Positions 6,773-12,069 of a DNA stretch of 12,069 nt are shown here, in pieces. The position numbers and the translations under genes are program-made. Position 1 is the first letter of the stretch, and every line of letters begins with the position of its first letter. The DNA is from Nitrospirota bacterium (GTDB taxonomy: Bacteria > Nitrospirota > Nitrospiria > JACQBZ01): positions 1 through 12,069 of the forward strand of contig JACQHO010000239.1 in NCBI GenBank assembly GCA_016198945.1, in the 5' to 3' direction. The notes beneath the pieces are model-generated. The model was not told the DNA's origin. It was given only the letters and a program-made list of their open reading frames with translations, and searched no databases.

Positions 6773-8569
6773 TTACTTCCCAACCTCCAAGCTCATTTTT
6801 TTCAGACCGACCAGTCTGTCCAGCAGGCTTTTAACCTGTATTCCGTTCCCGGATTTCTCGGCATCCCGAATTTCGGTCTCCAGGACCTTCATTTCGGAGC
6901 GGATTCGCTTCACGCGAAGCGACCGAATGCAATCCCTCAGGGTCTGCTCCGGATCATCATACTCCGGCTCCCGAACCATCAGGGCCGTCAAGATCGGAGC
7001 CAGCTGAGGATCCGTCGCTTCCGATTGGACGACCGGATTTGACAGGGCCCCTCCCCCCGCCGGGATCCCGGATTCCACATACAGGTTGAAAATCCGCCGG
7101 AGCCGGCCTTCCGTAAAATGCTCCGGCTCAAGCGGCTCGATCAATGTCCGATCCGTGACCCGGTTGTGCACCAGAAGATGCAGAATGATCTGCTCCTCCT
7201 GCGGCATTTTTGCGAGCGGCGATTCGAAGGGCGGATTTGAAACGGCGGTCCGTACTCCGCCGAGTCGCGCCATCTCCGCGGCCAACTCCCGCTCTTCCAG
7301 ACCGAGACGCTCGGCGAGATGCTTTAAATAGTAACTTCGCTCGACCGGGCGCGTGACTTTTCGAATCACGGGAAGGATCTGATCAACGATCTTCAACTTG
7401 CCCTCGATCGTCTTTGCCGACGGATCCATGAGCCCCTGTTGAATCGCAAAGTCGAGAAGTTTGGCGGATTGATCCAGCAACCGGCTAAACGCCTCGGGTC
7501 CCCGGCGCTTGATGAAGCTGTCCGGATCCTCACCCGCGGGCAGCAACACCACCTCGCCCGACACGGAACTGGGAACAATCAAATCCAGCGTGCGCAACGC
7601 GGCCCGGATTCCGGCCTCATCCGGATCGAAGATCAATTTCACGGCCTGTACAAACCGGTGGATCCGCTGAAGATGATTGGATGTCAGGGCGGTGCCCAAG
7701 GTCGCCGCCACCGCGTGTATCCCGGCCTGATGAGCCGCGATGGCGTCAAAATATCCCTCCACAATAACCAGGTAACCGCACTTGCCGGCCGACTCCCTGG
7801 CCTTCTCCAGTGCATAGAGGTGATTCCCTTTGCTGAAGATCGGTGTTTCGGGCGAGTTGAGGTATTTCGGAAGACCGTCATCCATGACCCTTCCGCCGAA
7901 TCCGATCACCCGTTTCTGAAGATCAAAAATCGGGAAGATGATCCGGTTGCGAAAACGGTCATAATAGCGTTTTTGAGCCTGTACGGGCTGATCTTTGGCA
8001 ATAATGAGACCGGCCTTCTCAATCTGTCCGTCCGACCATCCTTTTTTAGCAAGGAAAGGCTGGAGCCCGTTCCAAGCCGGAAGAGCATATCCCAATAAAA
8101 AATCCTTGACGGTCTGATCGGAGATCCCCCGCTCCTGCAGATAGGCCCGGGCGCGTTGCGCCTCCGGACTTTCTATAAGCAGGGCATGATAATAATCGGC
8201 GGCGTCGCGGTGAATGCGATAGAGTTCCTCCCGGATATGATCGGCATGGCTCGCCTCCCCGGTCCGCTGCGGAAGAACCGGTATCCCGAGCCGTTCCGCC
8301 AGCACCGTCATGGCCTGCGGAAACCCCACACCGTCTATTTTCATGAGAAAACCGATGACATCCCCCCCCACGCCGCATCCGAAACAATGATAGACCTGTT
8401 TGCCCGGGCTGACCGTAAAGGAAGGGGTCTTCTCGGCATGAAAAGGACAAAGCCCAACCCAGTTTTGCCCCGCCTTCCTAAGAGAAACATGTCTCGACAC
8501 CCATTCGAGAATGTCGCTCTCCTGCCGCACCCGCTGGATCAGATCCTCTGAAAAATATCCCCGCTCCAT
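6773..8569 (-). CDS. dnaG: DNA primase
   Basis: DnaG makes the RNA primers for chromosome replication and works with the replicative helicase. It has 598 residues, a normal length. The N-terminal CHC2 zinc finger has ligands Cys41, His44, Cys62 and Cys65 (CPFH and CFGC). The RNA polymerase core follows, with basic residues in the RYYDRFRNRIIFPIFD stretch and GFGGR. The TOPRIM metal site has Glu271 (VEGYFDA) and Asp315/Asp317 (FDPDEAG). The C-terminal part (~430-598) is less conserved and should be the helicase-binding region. The ATG at 8569 gives the usual N-terminus; the ribosome site is weak. It lies between yqeY (91 nt upstream) and rpoD, the classic order, so initiation of replication and of transcription share one transcript. 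Confidence 0.98.
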   Translation of the reverse strand: MERGYFSEDLIQRVRQESDILEWVSRHVSLRKAGQNWVGLCPFHAEKTPSFTVSPGKQVYHCFGCGVGGDVIGFLMKIDGVGFPQAMTVLAERLGIPVLPQRTGEASHADHIREELYRIHRDAADYYHALLIESPEAQRARAYLQERGISDQTVKDFLLGYALPAWNGLQPFLAKKGWSDGQIEKAGLIIAKDQPVQAQKRYYDRFRNRIIFPIFDLQKRVIGFGGRVMDDGLPKYLNSPETPIFSKGNHLYALEKARESAGKCGYLVIVEGYFDAIAAHQAGIHAVAATLGTALTSNHLQRIHRFVQAVKLIFDPDEAGIRAALRTLDLIVPSSVSGEVVLLPAGEDPDSFIKRRGPEAFSRLLDQSAKLLDFAIQQGLMDPSAKTIEGKLKIVDQILPVIRKVTRPVERSYYLKHLAERLGLEERELAAEMARLGGVRTAVSNPPFESPLAKMPQEEQIILHLLVHNRVTDRTLIEPLEPEHFTEGRLRRIFNLYVESGIPAGGGALSNPVVQSEATDPQLAPILTALMVREPEYDDPEQTLRDCIRSLRVKRIRSEMKVLETEIRDAEKSGNGIQVKSLLDRLVGLKKMSLEVGK

Positions 8570-8660
8570 GGACGATCCATGATGTTTGTTTGCCGACTCG
8601 ATGCAATGAAGACCCGGCGGGCGCCGGCTGGAGGGAATGATCCGGCGTTACAGGATCTTG

Positions 8661-9119
8661 TTAAGGGGACGGTGTTAAAAGGTCCCTCACGACCTGCCCG
8701 ACCACCGCGCCGTCAATTTTTCCGACCACCCGGGGCATCAAGATCTTCATGACCTTTCCCATATCTTTCTGACCGCTCGCGCCGATTTCCTTGATCAGGG
8801 CCTGGGCTTGGGCTTTGAATTCTTCCAGAGAAAGCGGTTGAGGAAGAAAAGTTTGAAGGATCTCAAGCTCCTTCTGTTCCTTGGAGACCAAATCCATCCT
8901 TCCGCCTTGTGTAAATAGTTCGATGGAATCCTTCCGTTGTTTTACGGCCGAAATCACCGCCTCCAAGACGTCCTGCTCGGTCAAAGGATGACTTCTTCCC
9001 TTGGCGATCTCCTTGTTTTTAAGGGACGCACGAAGCAATCGAATGACGGAAACCTTTAAGGCGTCCCCGTCCCGCATGGCCGTCTTCATTTCATCCAAGA
9101 GACGTTGTTGTAAAGACAT
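8661..9119 (-). CDS. yqeY: GatB/YqeY domain protein
   Basis: A small cytosolic protein (152 residues) of the YqeY family, related to the tail domain of the amidotransferase subunit GatB, which contacts tRNA. Its own function is not firmly known. The start MSLQQRLLDEMKTAMRDGD, the block VSVIRLLRASLKNKEIAKGR, and the end MGKVMKILMPRVVGKIDGAV are family signatures. The frame can be extended upstream to 9167 (16 more residues), but the ATG at 9119 gives the standard N-terminus and the normal length of ~150. The extension would also start within a few bases of the predicted -10 box. It is the first gene after the promoter at 9166-9194 and is followed by dnaG, an arrangement known from many bacteria. 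Confidence 0.93.
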   Translation of the reverse strand: MSLQQRLLDEMKTAMRDGDALKVSVIRLLRASLKNKEIAKGRSHPLTEQDVLEAVISAVKQRKDSIELFTQGGRMDLVSKEQKELEILQTFLPQPLSLEEFKAQAQALIKEIGASGQKDMGKVMKILMPRVVGKIDGAVVGQVVRDLLTPSP

Positions 9120-9165
9120 GGGTGGGCCAAACCGTTTGATAAATAATTGTAATAAGTGAAAAATC

Positions 9166-9194
9166 ATTATAGCAGGCAGACCTGTTCATGTCAA
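9166..9194 (-). promoter_or_regulatory. Consensus sigma-70 promoter of the yqeY-dnaG-rpoD transcript
   Basis: Minus-strand TTGACA (9189-9194) and TATAAT (9166-9171), both perfect, are separated by exactly 17 nt. Transcription would start near 9159, leaving a ~40-nt leader before the yqeY ATG. The stretch after the -10 box is AT-rich. The -35 box lies 26 nt from that of the divergent promoter. Confidence 0.85.
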
Positions 9195-9220
9195 GACAGC
9201 GTTTTTATTTCTATTCCTTA

Positions 9221-9249
9221 TTGACTCAAAAACTTCTTTCTGATATAGT
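9221..9249 (+). promoter_or_regulatory. Sigma-70 promoter of the DksA/TraR-family gene
   Basis: TTGACT (9221-9226, 5 of 6), a 17-nt spacer and TATAGT (9244-9249, 5 of 6). The predicted transcription start is near 9256, about 56 nt before the ATG at 9312. Confidence 0.82.
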
Positions 9250-9311
9250 GCTCCATTCATTGCGTCCGGGAAAGGTGTTTTTGTTAAGTAATTTTCAAGA
9301 AGAGGTACCCT

Positions 9312-9716
9312 ATGGTTGAGAAGGACCGCAAAGAGAAGAAAGAACGCGAGACGAAAGAAGGGAAATACGAGGAAATTAAAAAGGACCTCGAACGCCAGAA
9401 GGCCGTTCTCCTGGCCGAATCCGGCGAGATTATCACGGGCGGCCTTAGTCCGGGAGTTGAAAATTTCCCGGACATGACCGACCAAGCCTCGGCCGAGGCG
9501 GATCAGAATTTTACGCTTCGCCTCCGTGAACGGGAACAGAAGTTGTTGAAGAAAATCGACGAGGCGTTGGAGCGCATCAACAACGGGACGTTTGGAATCT
9601 GTGAAAGTTGCGGGGAGGAAATTTCGTTAAAGCGCCTGGAAGCCCGACCTGTCACAACGCTCTGTATCGATTGCAAAACCCGGCAGGAGGCCGACGAGAA
9701 AATCCGCGAGACTTGA
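9312..9716 (+). CDS. DksA/TraR-family zinc-finger transcription regulator
   Basis: DksA proteins enter the secondary channel of RNA polymerase and, with ppGpp, retune rRNA and amino-acid promoters. This one has 134 residues. A very basic/acidic N-terminus (1-25) is followed by a coiled-coil hairpin whose tip carries the DxxDxA motif (Asp54, Asp57, Ala59), needed for activity in E. coli DksA. The zinc finger has four cysteines: Cys97/Cys100 (CESC) and Cys118/Cys121 (CIDC). All four being Cys and the tip being intact suggest an active regulator. The ATG at 9312 has an AGAGG ribosome site 6 nt upstream. It stands alone, divergent from the rpoD operon; its 3' end faces tRNA-Val. It could also be a YteA/TraR-like paralogue, so I give no symbol. 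Confidence 0.92.
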   Translation: MVEKDRKEKKERETKEGKYEEIKKDLERQKAVLLAESGEIITGGLSPGVENFPDMTDQASAEADQNFTLRLREREQKLLKKIDEALERINNGTFGICESCGEEISLKRLEARPVTTLCIDCKTRQEADEKIRET

Positions 9717-9720
9717 ATGA

Positions 9721-9795
9721 TGGTGGGCGATGCTGGTATCGAACCAGCGGCCTCTTGCGTGTGAAGCAAGCGCTCTACCACTGAGCTAATCGCCC
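9721..9795 (-). tRNA. tRNA-Val (CAC)
   Basis: A 75-nt cloverleaf including encoded CCA: acceptor GGGCGAT/ATCGCCC with discriminator A, D-arm GCTC/GAGC, anticodon arm CTTGC-TTCACAC-GCAAG, variable loop AGGCC and T-arm GCTGG-TTCGATA-CCAGC. The anticodon CAC reads GUG. Its 3' end lies 5 nt from the stop of the convergent DksA-family gene. Confidence 0.95.
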
Positions 9796-9809
9796 CCTGT
9801 GAGAGCACT

Positions 9810-9838
9810 TTTCTAACATAGTCGTTGTCCGATGTCAA
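9810..9838 (-). promoter_or_regulatory. Promoter of tRNA-Val
   Basis: Minus-strand TTGACA (9833-9838, perfect), a 17-nt spacer and TAGAAA (9810-9815, 4 of 6). Transcription would start near 9803, a few bases before the mature tRNA. Confidence 0.6.
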
Positions 9839-9859
9839 TCGGGGGGTCCATTCCCGTTT

Positions 9860-9881
9860 ATTGAAGCTACACATCTTCAAT
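9860..9881. repeat. Perfect 7-bp inverted repeat upstream of the FKBP gene
   Basis: ATTGAAG (9860-9866) and CTTCAAT (9875-9881) flank 8 nt. It lies between the tRNA-Val promoter and the FKBP gene, ~100 nt before the FKBP start. It may be an operator or a small leader hairpin. I see no strong promoter next to it. Confidence 0.4.
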
Positions 9882-9982
9882 CACCCCACAAAGAAACAAC
9901 CATGAACCCCATCAAGCCGGCAAGAATCGGACGATTAACGACCGGCATGAATCAGTGGCTTTTATTCGTGAAAGGAGACTCC

Positions 9983-10696
9983 ATGTTATTTCGATTCATC
10001 GCAATGCTCGGACTTGGACTGCTGGCCGTTCCGGTTCAGGCGGCCGACCCCTCGGTTCTCAAGACTCAAAAGGACAAAGTCAGCTACAGCATCGGTCTGG
10101 ACATCGGAACCAACTTTAAAAAGCAGTCCATCGAGATTGATCCGGACCTGCTGGCTCGAGGGATCAGAGACGCAATCTCGGACGGGAAACACCTGCTGTC
10201 AGATGAAGAGATCCGGGCCGTCATGACGGCATTTCAGCAGGAGATGCAGGCCAAAGCCGCGACGCGAGTCAAAGAACTGGGGGATAAAAACATGAAAGAG
10301 GGCGAGGCCTTCCTGACCGGCAACAAGAAAAAAGAAGGCGTCGTCACCCTTCCCAGCGGACTACAGTATAAGGTGATCACGGCCGGCAACGGGAAAAAAC
10401 CCAAATCGAGCGATACGGTCACAACCCATTACCGGGGAACGCTGATTGACGGGACCGAATTCGACAGCTCGTATAAACGCGGGCAGCCGGCCAGTTTTCC
10501 GGTAAACGGCGTCATCGCCGGCTGGACCGAGGCGTTGCAGTTGATGCCGGTCGGCTCAAAATGGCAGCTCTTTGTCCCCACGAATCTCGCCTACGGCCCA
10601 CGCGGAGCCGGACAGACGATCGGGCCCAACGCCACGCTGATCTTCGAGGTGGAACTGCTTTCGATTGAGGAAGAGGAAAAAGCTCCAAAGAAGTAG
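9983..10696 (+). CDS. Secreted FKBP-type peptidyl-prolyl isomerase (FkpA/Mip-like)
   Basis: A periplasmic folding helper that speeds cis-trans isomerisation of proline peptide bonds. The start at ATG 9983 is fixed by a good ribosome site (AAGGAG, 5 nt spacing) and gives a signal peptide MLFRFIAMLGLGLLAVPVQA, cut near residue 20. The longer frame from 9902 would bury this signal. The 237 residues comprise an N-terminal dimerisation domain (~30-115: VSYSIGLDIGTNFKKQ, then a long helix) and a C-terminal FKBP domain (~120-228) with SGLQYKVI, HYRGTLIDGTEFDSSY, PASFPVNGVIAGWTEALQLM, LAYGPRGAG and a closing FEVELLSIE. This is the Mip/FkpA/FklB layout. The gene is monocistronic. It complements the window's HtrA in envelope protein quality control. 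Confidence 0.94.
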   Translation: MLFRFIAMLGLGLLAVPVQAADPSVLKTQKDKVSYSIGLDIGTNFKKQSIEIDPDLLARGIRDAISDGKHLLSDEEIRAVMTAFQQEMQAKAATRVKELGDKNMKEGEAFLTGNKKKEGVVTLPSGLQYKVITAGNGKKPKSSDTVTTHYRGTLIDGTEFDSSYKRGQPASFPVNGVIAGWTEALQLMPVGSKWQLFVPTNLAYGPRGAGQTIGPNATLIFEVELLSIEEEEKAPKK

Positions 10697-10838
10697 GCGA
10701 CTGCGGAGAATGAAATAGGCAGCCGATGATGACCGGCGGGCATCAGGACAGAGATTTCTTATCCGTGGCTCCGGTGTGGAAAGACCCGTTGGAATGGAGC
10801 CGAAGCCATCCCACCGAAAATCAGTGGTTTTTCACCCA

Positions 10839-10868
10839 CCCCCGTAGGACCGAACAATCCTGCGGGGG
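10839..10868. terminator. Strong hairpin between convergent FKBP and unknown secreted-protein genes
   Basis: CCCCCGTAGGA (10839-10849) pairs with TCCTGCGGGGG (10858-10868): 11 bp with one G-T pair and an 8-nt loop. It lies 142 nt after the FKBP stop and 10 nt beyond the stop of the minus-strand gene. No T-run follows on either strand, so it is not a textbook intrinsic terminator. It may stop both convergent transcripts with Rho or protect their 3' ends. Confidence 0.5.
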
Positions 10869-10878
10869 CAATGCAGTG

Positions 10879-11409
10879 TTATTCGGGTCGATAAGCATCA
10901 AACGCACGGTGATGTCCATCCATCTCCAAGACAATCGGCCTCCCCTTATCAACACCGATCAGTTTCGTAACCACCGCGTCCCTCAGCTCAAGACTCTGTA
11001 TGTCTCCTTCTTCGGTTTTAAGACTGATCCGCTTGTTTAACCAGTCGAAGCGTTGAACCGTTCCGGTGACTTCATCGCCAATATAGGCCCCTGTGCCGCG
11101 CGGCGGGGCGATGGCGAGGATGGTATTTGCCCGCCTATCCAGTATCAGATCCACCTGATCGCCTTCTTTTATCGATGGCATTCCATCTTTCTTTATTTCT
11201 TTCATCCCATGGGTGCGGACCGTACTTTCTTCCGTTCGCAAAAAGACCAGATCACTCACGACCTTCTTAACGGTAGCGCTGATACTCCGATGTGAAAAGG
11301 AATTGTTCGGCTGAAGGTAGGGCTCTCCTACCGCCACATGGCCGGCGTACGCCGTCGAAAACGGGACTGCCAAAACCAGAAACATGAATAACAATTCACG
11401 AGTATTCAT
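10879..11409 (-). CDS. Secreted protein of unknown function with two beta-rich modules
   Basis: I do not recognise the family. With the ATG at 11409 the protein has 176 residues. A clear signal peptide covers residues 1-22 (ends STAYA-G), so the product should be periplasmic or exported. The mature part looks like two similar beta-rich modules, ~43-101 (SATVKKVVSDLVFLRTEES ... GDQVDLILDRRANTILAIAP) and ~112-171 (GTVQRFDWLNKRISLKTEEG ... VVTKLIGVDKG). The G-x-V ... I-x-L ... G rhythm resembles small barrel or OB-like folds such as those in DUF5666-type proteins; this is inference. It contains no cysteine in the mature part. The ribosome site AGGAGGTG (11414-11421) supports this start, but an in-frame ATG at 11556 also has a good one. 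The gene is monocistronic, behind a promoter near 11720 and a ~290-nt leader. Confidence 0.72.
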   Translation of the reverse strand: MNTRELLFMFLVLAVPFSTAYAGHVAVGEPYLQPNNSFSHRSISATVKKVVSDLVFLRTEESTVRTHGMKEIKKDGMPSIKEGDQVDLILDRRANTILAIAPPRGTGAYIGDEVTGTVQRFDWLNKRISLKTEEGDIQSLELRDAVVTKLIGVDKGRPIVLEMDGHHRAFDAYRPE

Positions 11410-11422
11410 GGAACACCTCCTC

Positions 11423-11439
11423 GTATACGATCTGTATAC
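11423..11439. promoter_or_regulatory. Paired palindromic GTATAC hexamers next to the ribosome site
   Basis: GTATAC occurs at 11423-11428 and 11434-11439, 11 bp apart, which is about one helical turn. Each hexamer is self-complementary, so the pair could bind a dimeric repressor or fold as a 6-bp hairpin with a 5-nt loop in the mRNA. The inner copy abuts the ribosome site of the secreted-protein gene. Confidence 0.4.
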
Positions 11440-11704
11440 TCGGTTTTGTTTCCTTGAAATGGTTTCTCGGAACAGGCCGCGATACGGAGGAGGACGAGAG
11501 GCGCAAGGGGACCGTGACGATCGTTTTGAAAAAAGGAAGGAAAATCTTACCACCATGAGAGTCTCCTTTCCGAGGACTCCGGGATACAAGACTGGTGGCG
11601 ACAGAATTAAATCGAGAAAAGGATTCCGGGCGAACCGCTTTGGGAGGTTGCGTACGAGCTTTTATCAGTCAACGGCTGAAGGAGCGCTTCTGGACGAGGT
11701 ATGG

Positions 11705-11733
11705 ATACTATAACAGGTAGCCAAGAATGTCAA
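11705..11733 (-). promoter_or_regulatory. Promoter candidate for the unknown secreted-protein gene
   Basis: Minus-strand TTGACA (11728-11733, perfect) and TAGTAT (11705-11710, 4 of 6) with a 17-nt spacer. An overlapping TATAGT (11707-11712) would give a 15-nt spacer. Transcription would start near 11698, leaving ~290 nt before the ATG at 11409. Confidence 0.55.
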
Positions 11734-11755
11734 GATAGGGTCGGATATTTTTTCT

Positions 11756-11773
11756 AAACGTCATGACCCGTTT
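11756..11773. repeat. Imperfect palindrome between tRNA-Gly and the secreted-protein promoter
   Basis: AAACG (11756-11760) and CGTTT (11769-11773) flank a core that includes the perfect 8-bp palindrome GTCATGAC (11760-11767). It lies 23 bp upstream of the -35 box at 11728-11733. It could be an operator, or part of the tRNA-Gly 3' trailer; no T-run follows it on the minus strand. Confidence 0.35.
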
Positions 11774-11779
11774 AAAAAC

Positions 11780-11854
11780 TGGAGCGGGAAAGGGGATTTG
11801 AACCCCCGACCCTCGCCTTGGCAAGGCGATGCTCTACCACTGAGCTATTCCCGC
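11780..11854 (-). tRNA. tRNA-Gly (GCC)
   Basis: A 75-nt cloverleaf including encoded CCA: acceptor GCGGGAA/TTCCCGC with discriminator T, D-arm GCTC/GAGC, anticodon arm TCGCC-TTGCCAA-GGCGA, variable loop GGGTC and T-arm GGGGG-TTCAAAT-CCCCT (last pair G-T). The anticodon GCC reads GGC and GGU, frequent codons in this GC-rich genome. Confidence 0.96.
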
Positions 11855-11895
11855 GTCCTTTAAATGATAAAGACCGATGACAATCGTGGAAGGTC

Positions 11896-11925
11896 AATAT
11901 AACCAAAAACAAGCGGGGTTGTCAA
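11896..11925 (-). promoter_or_regulatory. Promoter of tRNA-Gly
   Basis: Minus-strand TTGACA (11920-11925, perfect) with TATATT (11896-11901, 5 of 6) at 18 nt, or TTATAT at 17 nt. Transcription would start near 11889, about 35 nt before the mature tRNA. Confidence 0.7.
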
Positions 11926-11958
11926 ATGACTGGCCTTGCTGGCTGAGGCCCGAATCGC

Positions 11959-12069
11959 GACTTGGCTAAGGTTTGGGCACCCGGCTTGGCGAAGGACGCG
12001 GCCCGTAGGGTCAATTTTCCGCAGAGCCCCTTCGGAAAATTGAGCGACCGAGCCTTAGCCGGGTCAAAC
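11959..12069. repeat. Nested inverted repeat at the right window edge
   Basis: An inner perfect 11-bp stem, TCAATTTTCCG (12011-12021) with CGGAAAATTGA (12033-12043), has an 11-nt loop. An outer arm, 11971-11986, pairs with 12057-12069 (13 bp plus a 3-nt bulge). A rival arm, 11959-11971, pairs with 12053-12065 (13 bp with two G-T pairs). The outer and rival pairings share bases and exclude each other. CTTGGCTAAGG (11961-11971) also recurs as CTTGGCGAAGG (11985-11995). No frame of note crosses it. It could be a palindromic repeat element, a terminator or an RNA structure; the window ends exactly at the outer arm. Confidence 0.6.

Larger units (their letters stand above)
11410..11779. other. 370-nt gene-free stretch: leader and control region of the secreted protein
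   Basis: Between the ATG at 11409 and tRNA-Gly. It holds, from the gene outward, the ribosome site, two GTATAC hexamers, a second in-frame ATG with its own ribosome site (11556), a small hairpin (11559-11579, GAGT/ACTC plus CTC/GAG with one bulged base) that covers part of that site, a promoter (11705-11733) and an imperfect palindrome (11756-11773). A plus-strand open frame of 109 codons crosses it, but it has no ribosome site, an odd composition and antisense overlap with the real gene, so I do not call it. Confidence 0.55.

Noticed and set aside
9120..9167. Sixteen-residue N-terminal extension of YqeY
   Set aside because: It would start within about 10 bases of the predicted transcription start near 9159, and it is absent from the family.
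9902..9982. ATG 9902 as the start of the FKBP protein
   Set aside because: It would place 27 residues before a good signal peptide; ATG 9983 has a strong ribosome site.
10726..11040. 104-codon plus-strand frame after the FKBP gene
   Set aside because: Much of it is antisense to the secreted-protein gene and it spans the hairpin; no ribosome site is seen.
11384..11713. 109-codon plus-strand frame over the leader region
   Set aside because: It begins inside the opposite gene's signal peptide, has no ribosome site and shows no recognisable features.
1..12069. CRISPR array, insertion sequence, prophage or defence genes
   Set aside because: I saw no regularly spaced repeats, transposase, integrase or defence motifs in any frame.

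Overview
This is a gene-dense bacterial chromosome segment of moderately high GC (by eye in the mid 50s). It carries housekeeping and envelope genes and no phage, transposase, CRISPR or defence genes. The combination of a System I cytochrome c maturation gene, a DksA-type regulator, a periplasmic FKBP and a yqeY-dnaG-rpoD block points to a Gram-negative, respiring bacterium. Nitrospirota or a neighbouring phylum would fit, but that is inference from gene content and not shown by any single marker.

Left part (1-3976, plus strand). The window opens inside a CcmI/CycH-like cytochrome c biogenesis gene. A fresh sigma-70-type promoter (806-834) then starts a tight cluster: a TlpA/ResA-like thioredoxin lipoprotein (865-1413), the membrane electron carrier CcdA (1416-2162) and an HtrA-family periplasmic protease with one PDZ domain (2169-3266). 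A short RNase HIII (3314-3976) follows. CcdA would pass electrons from cytoplasmic thioredoxin to the lipoprotein thioredoxin, which could keep apocytochrome or other periplasmic cysteines reduced. The HtrA would remove misfolded envelope proteins.

Middle part (3933-9194, minus strand). Read in transcription order, a near-consensus promoter (9166-9194) leads into yqeY, dnaG (primase), rpoD (main sigma factor), a tRNA-Ile with the rare UAU anticodon, and a coiled-coil/zinc-ribbon protein whose 3' end overlaps rnhC tail to tail. This is a version of the 'macromolecular synthesis' operon. The tRNA also has a promoter candidate lying across the rpoD stop codon. A second good promoter (9221-9249) faces the other way and drives a DksA/TraR-family gene, so an RNA polymerase co-regulator is divergently paired with the sigma factor operon.

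Right part (9717-12069). It holds tRNA-Val(CAC) on the minus strand, a secreted FKBP-type prolyl isomerase on the plus strand, a secreted protein of unknown function on the minus strand with a long leader, and tRNA-Gly(GCC) on the minus strand. The window ends in a roughly 110-nt nested inverted repeat. tRNA-Val and tRNA-Gly encode CCA and tRNA-Ile does not.

I found no clearly new multi-gene system. The best leads are the UAU-anticodon tRNA-Ile, the nested inverted repeat at the right edge, the two-start leader of the unknown secreted protein, and the lipoprotein-thioredoxin/CcdA pair beside ccmI.
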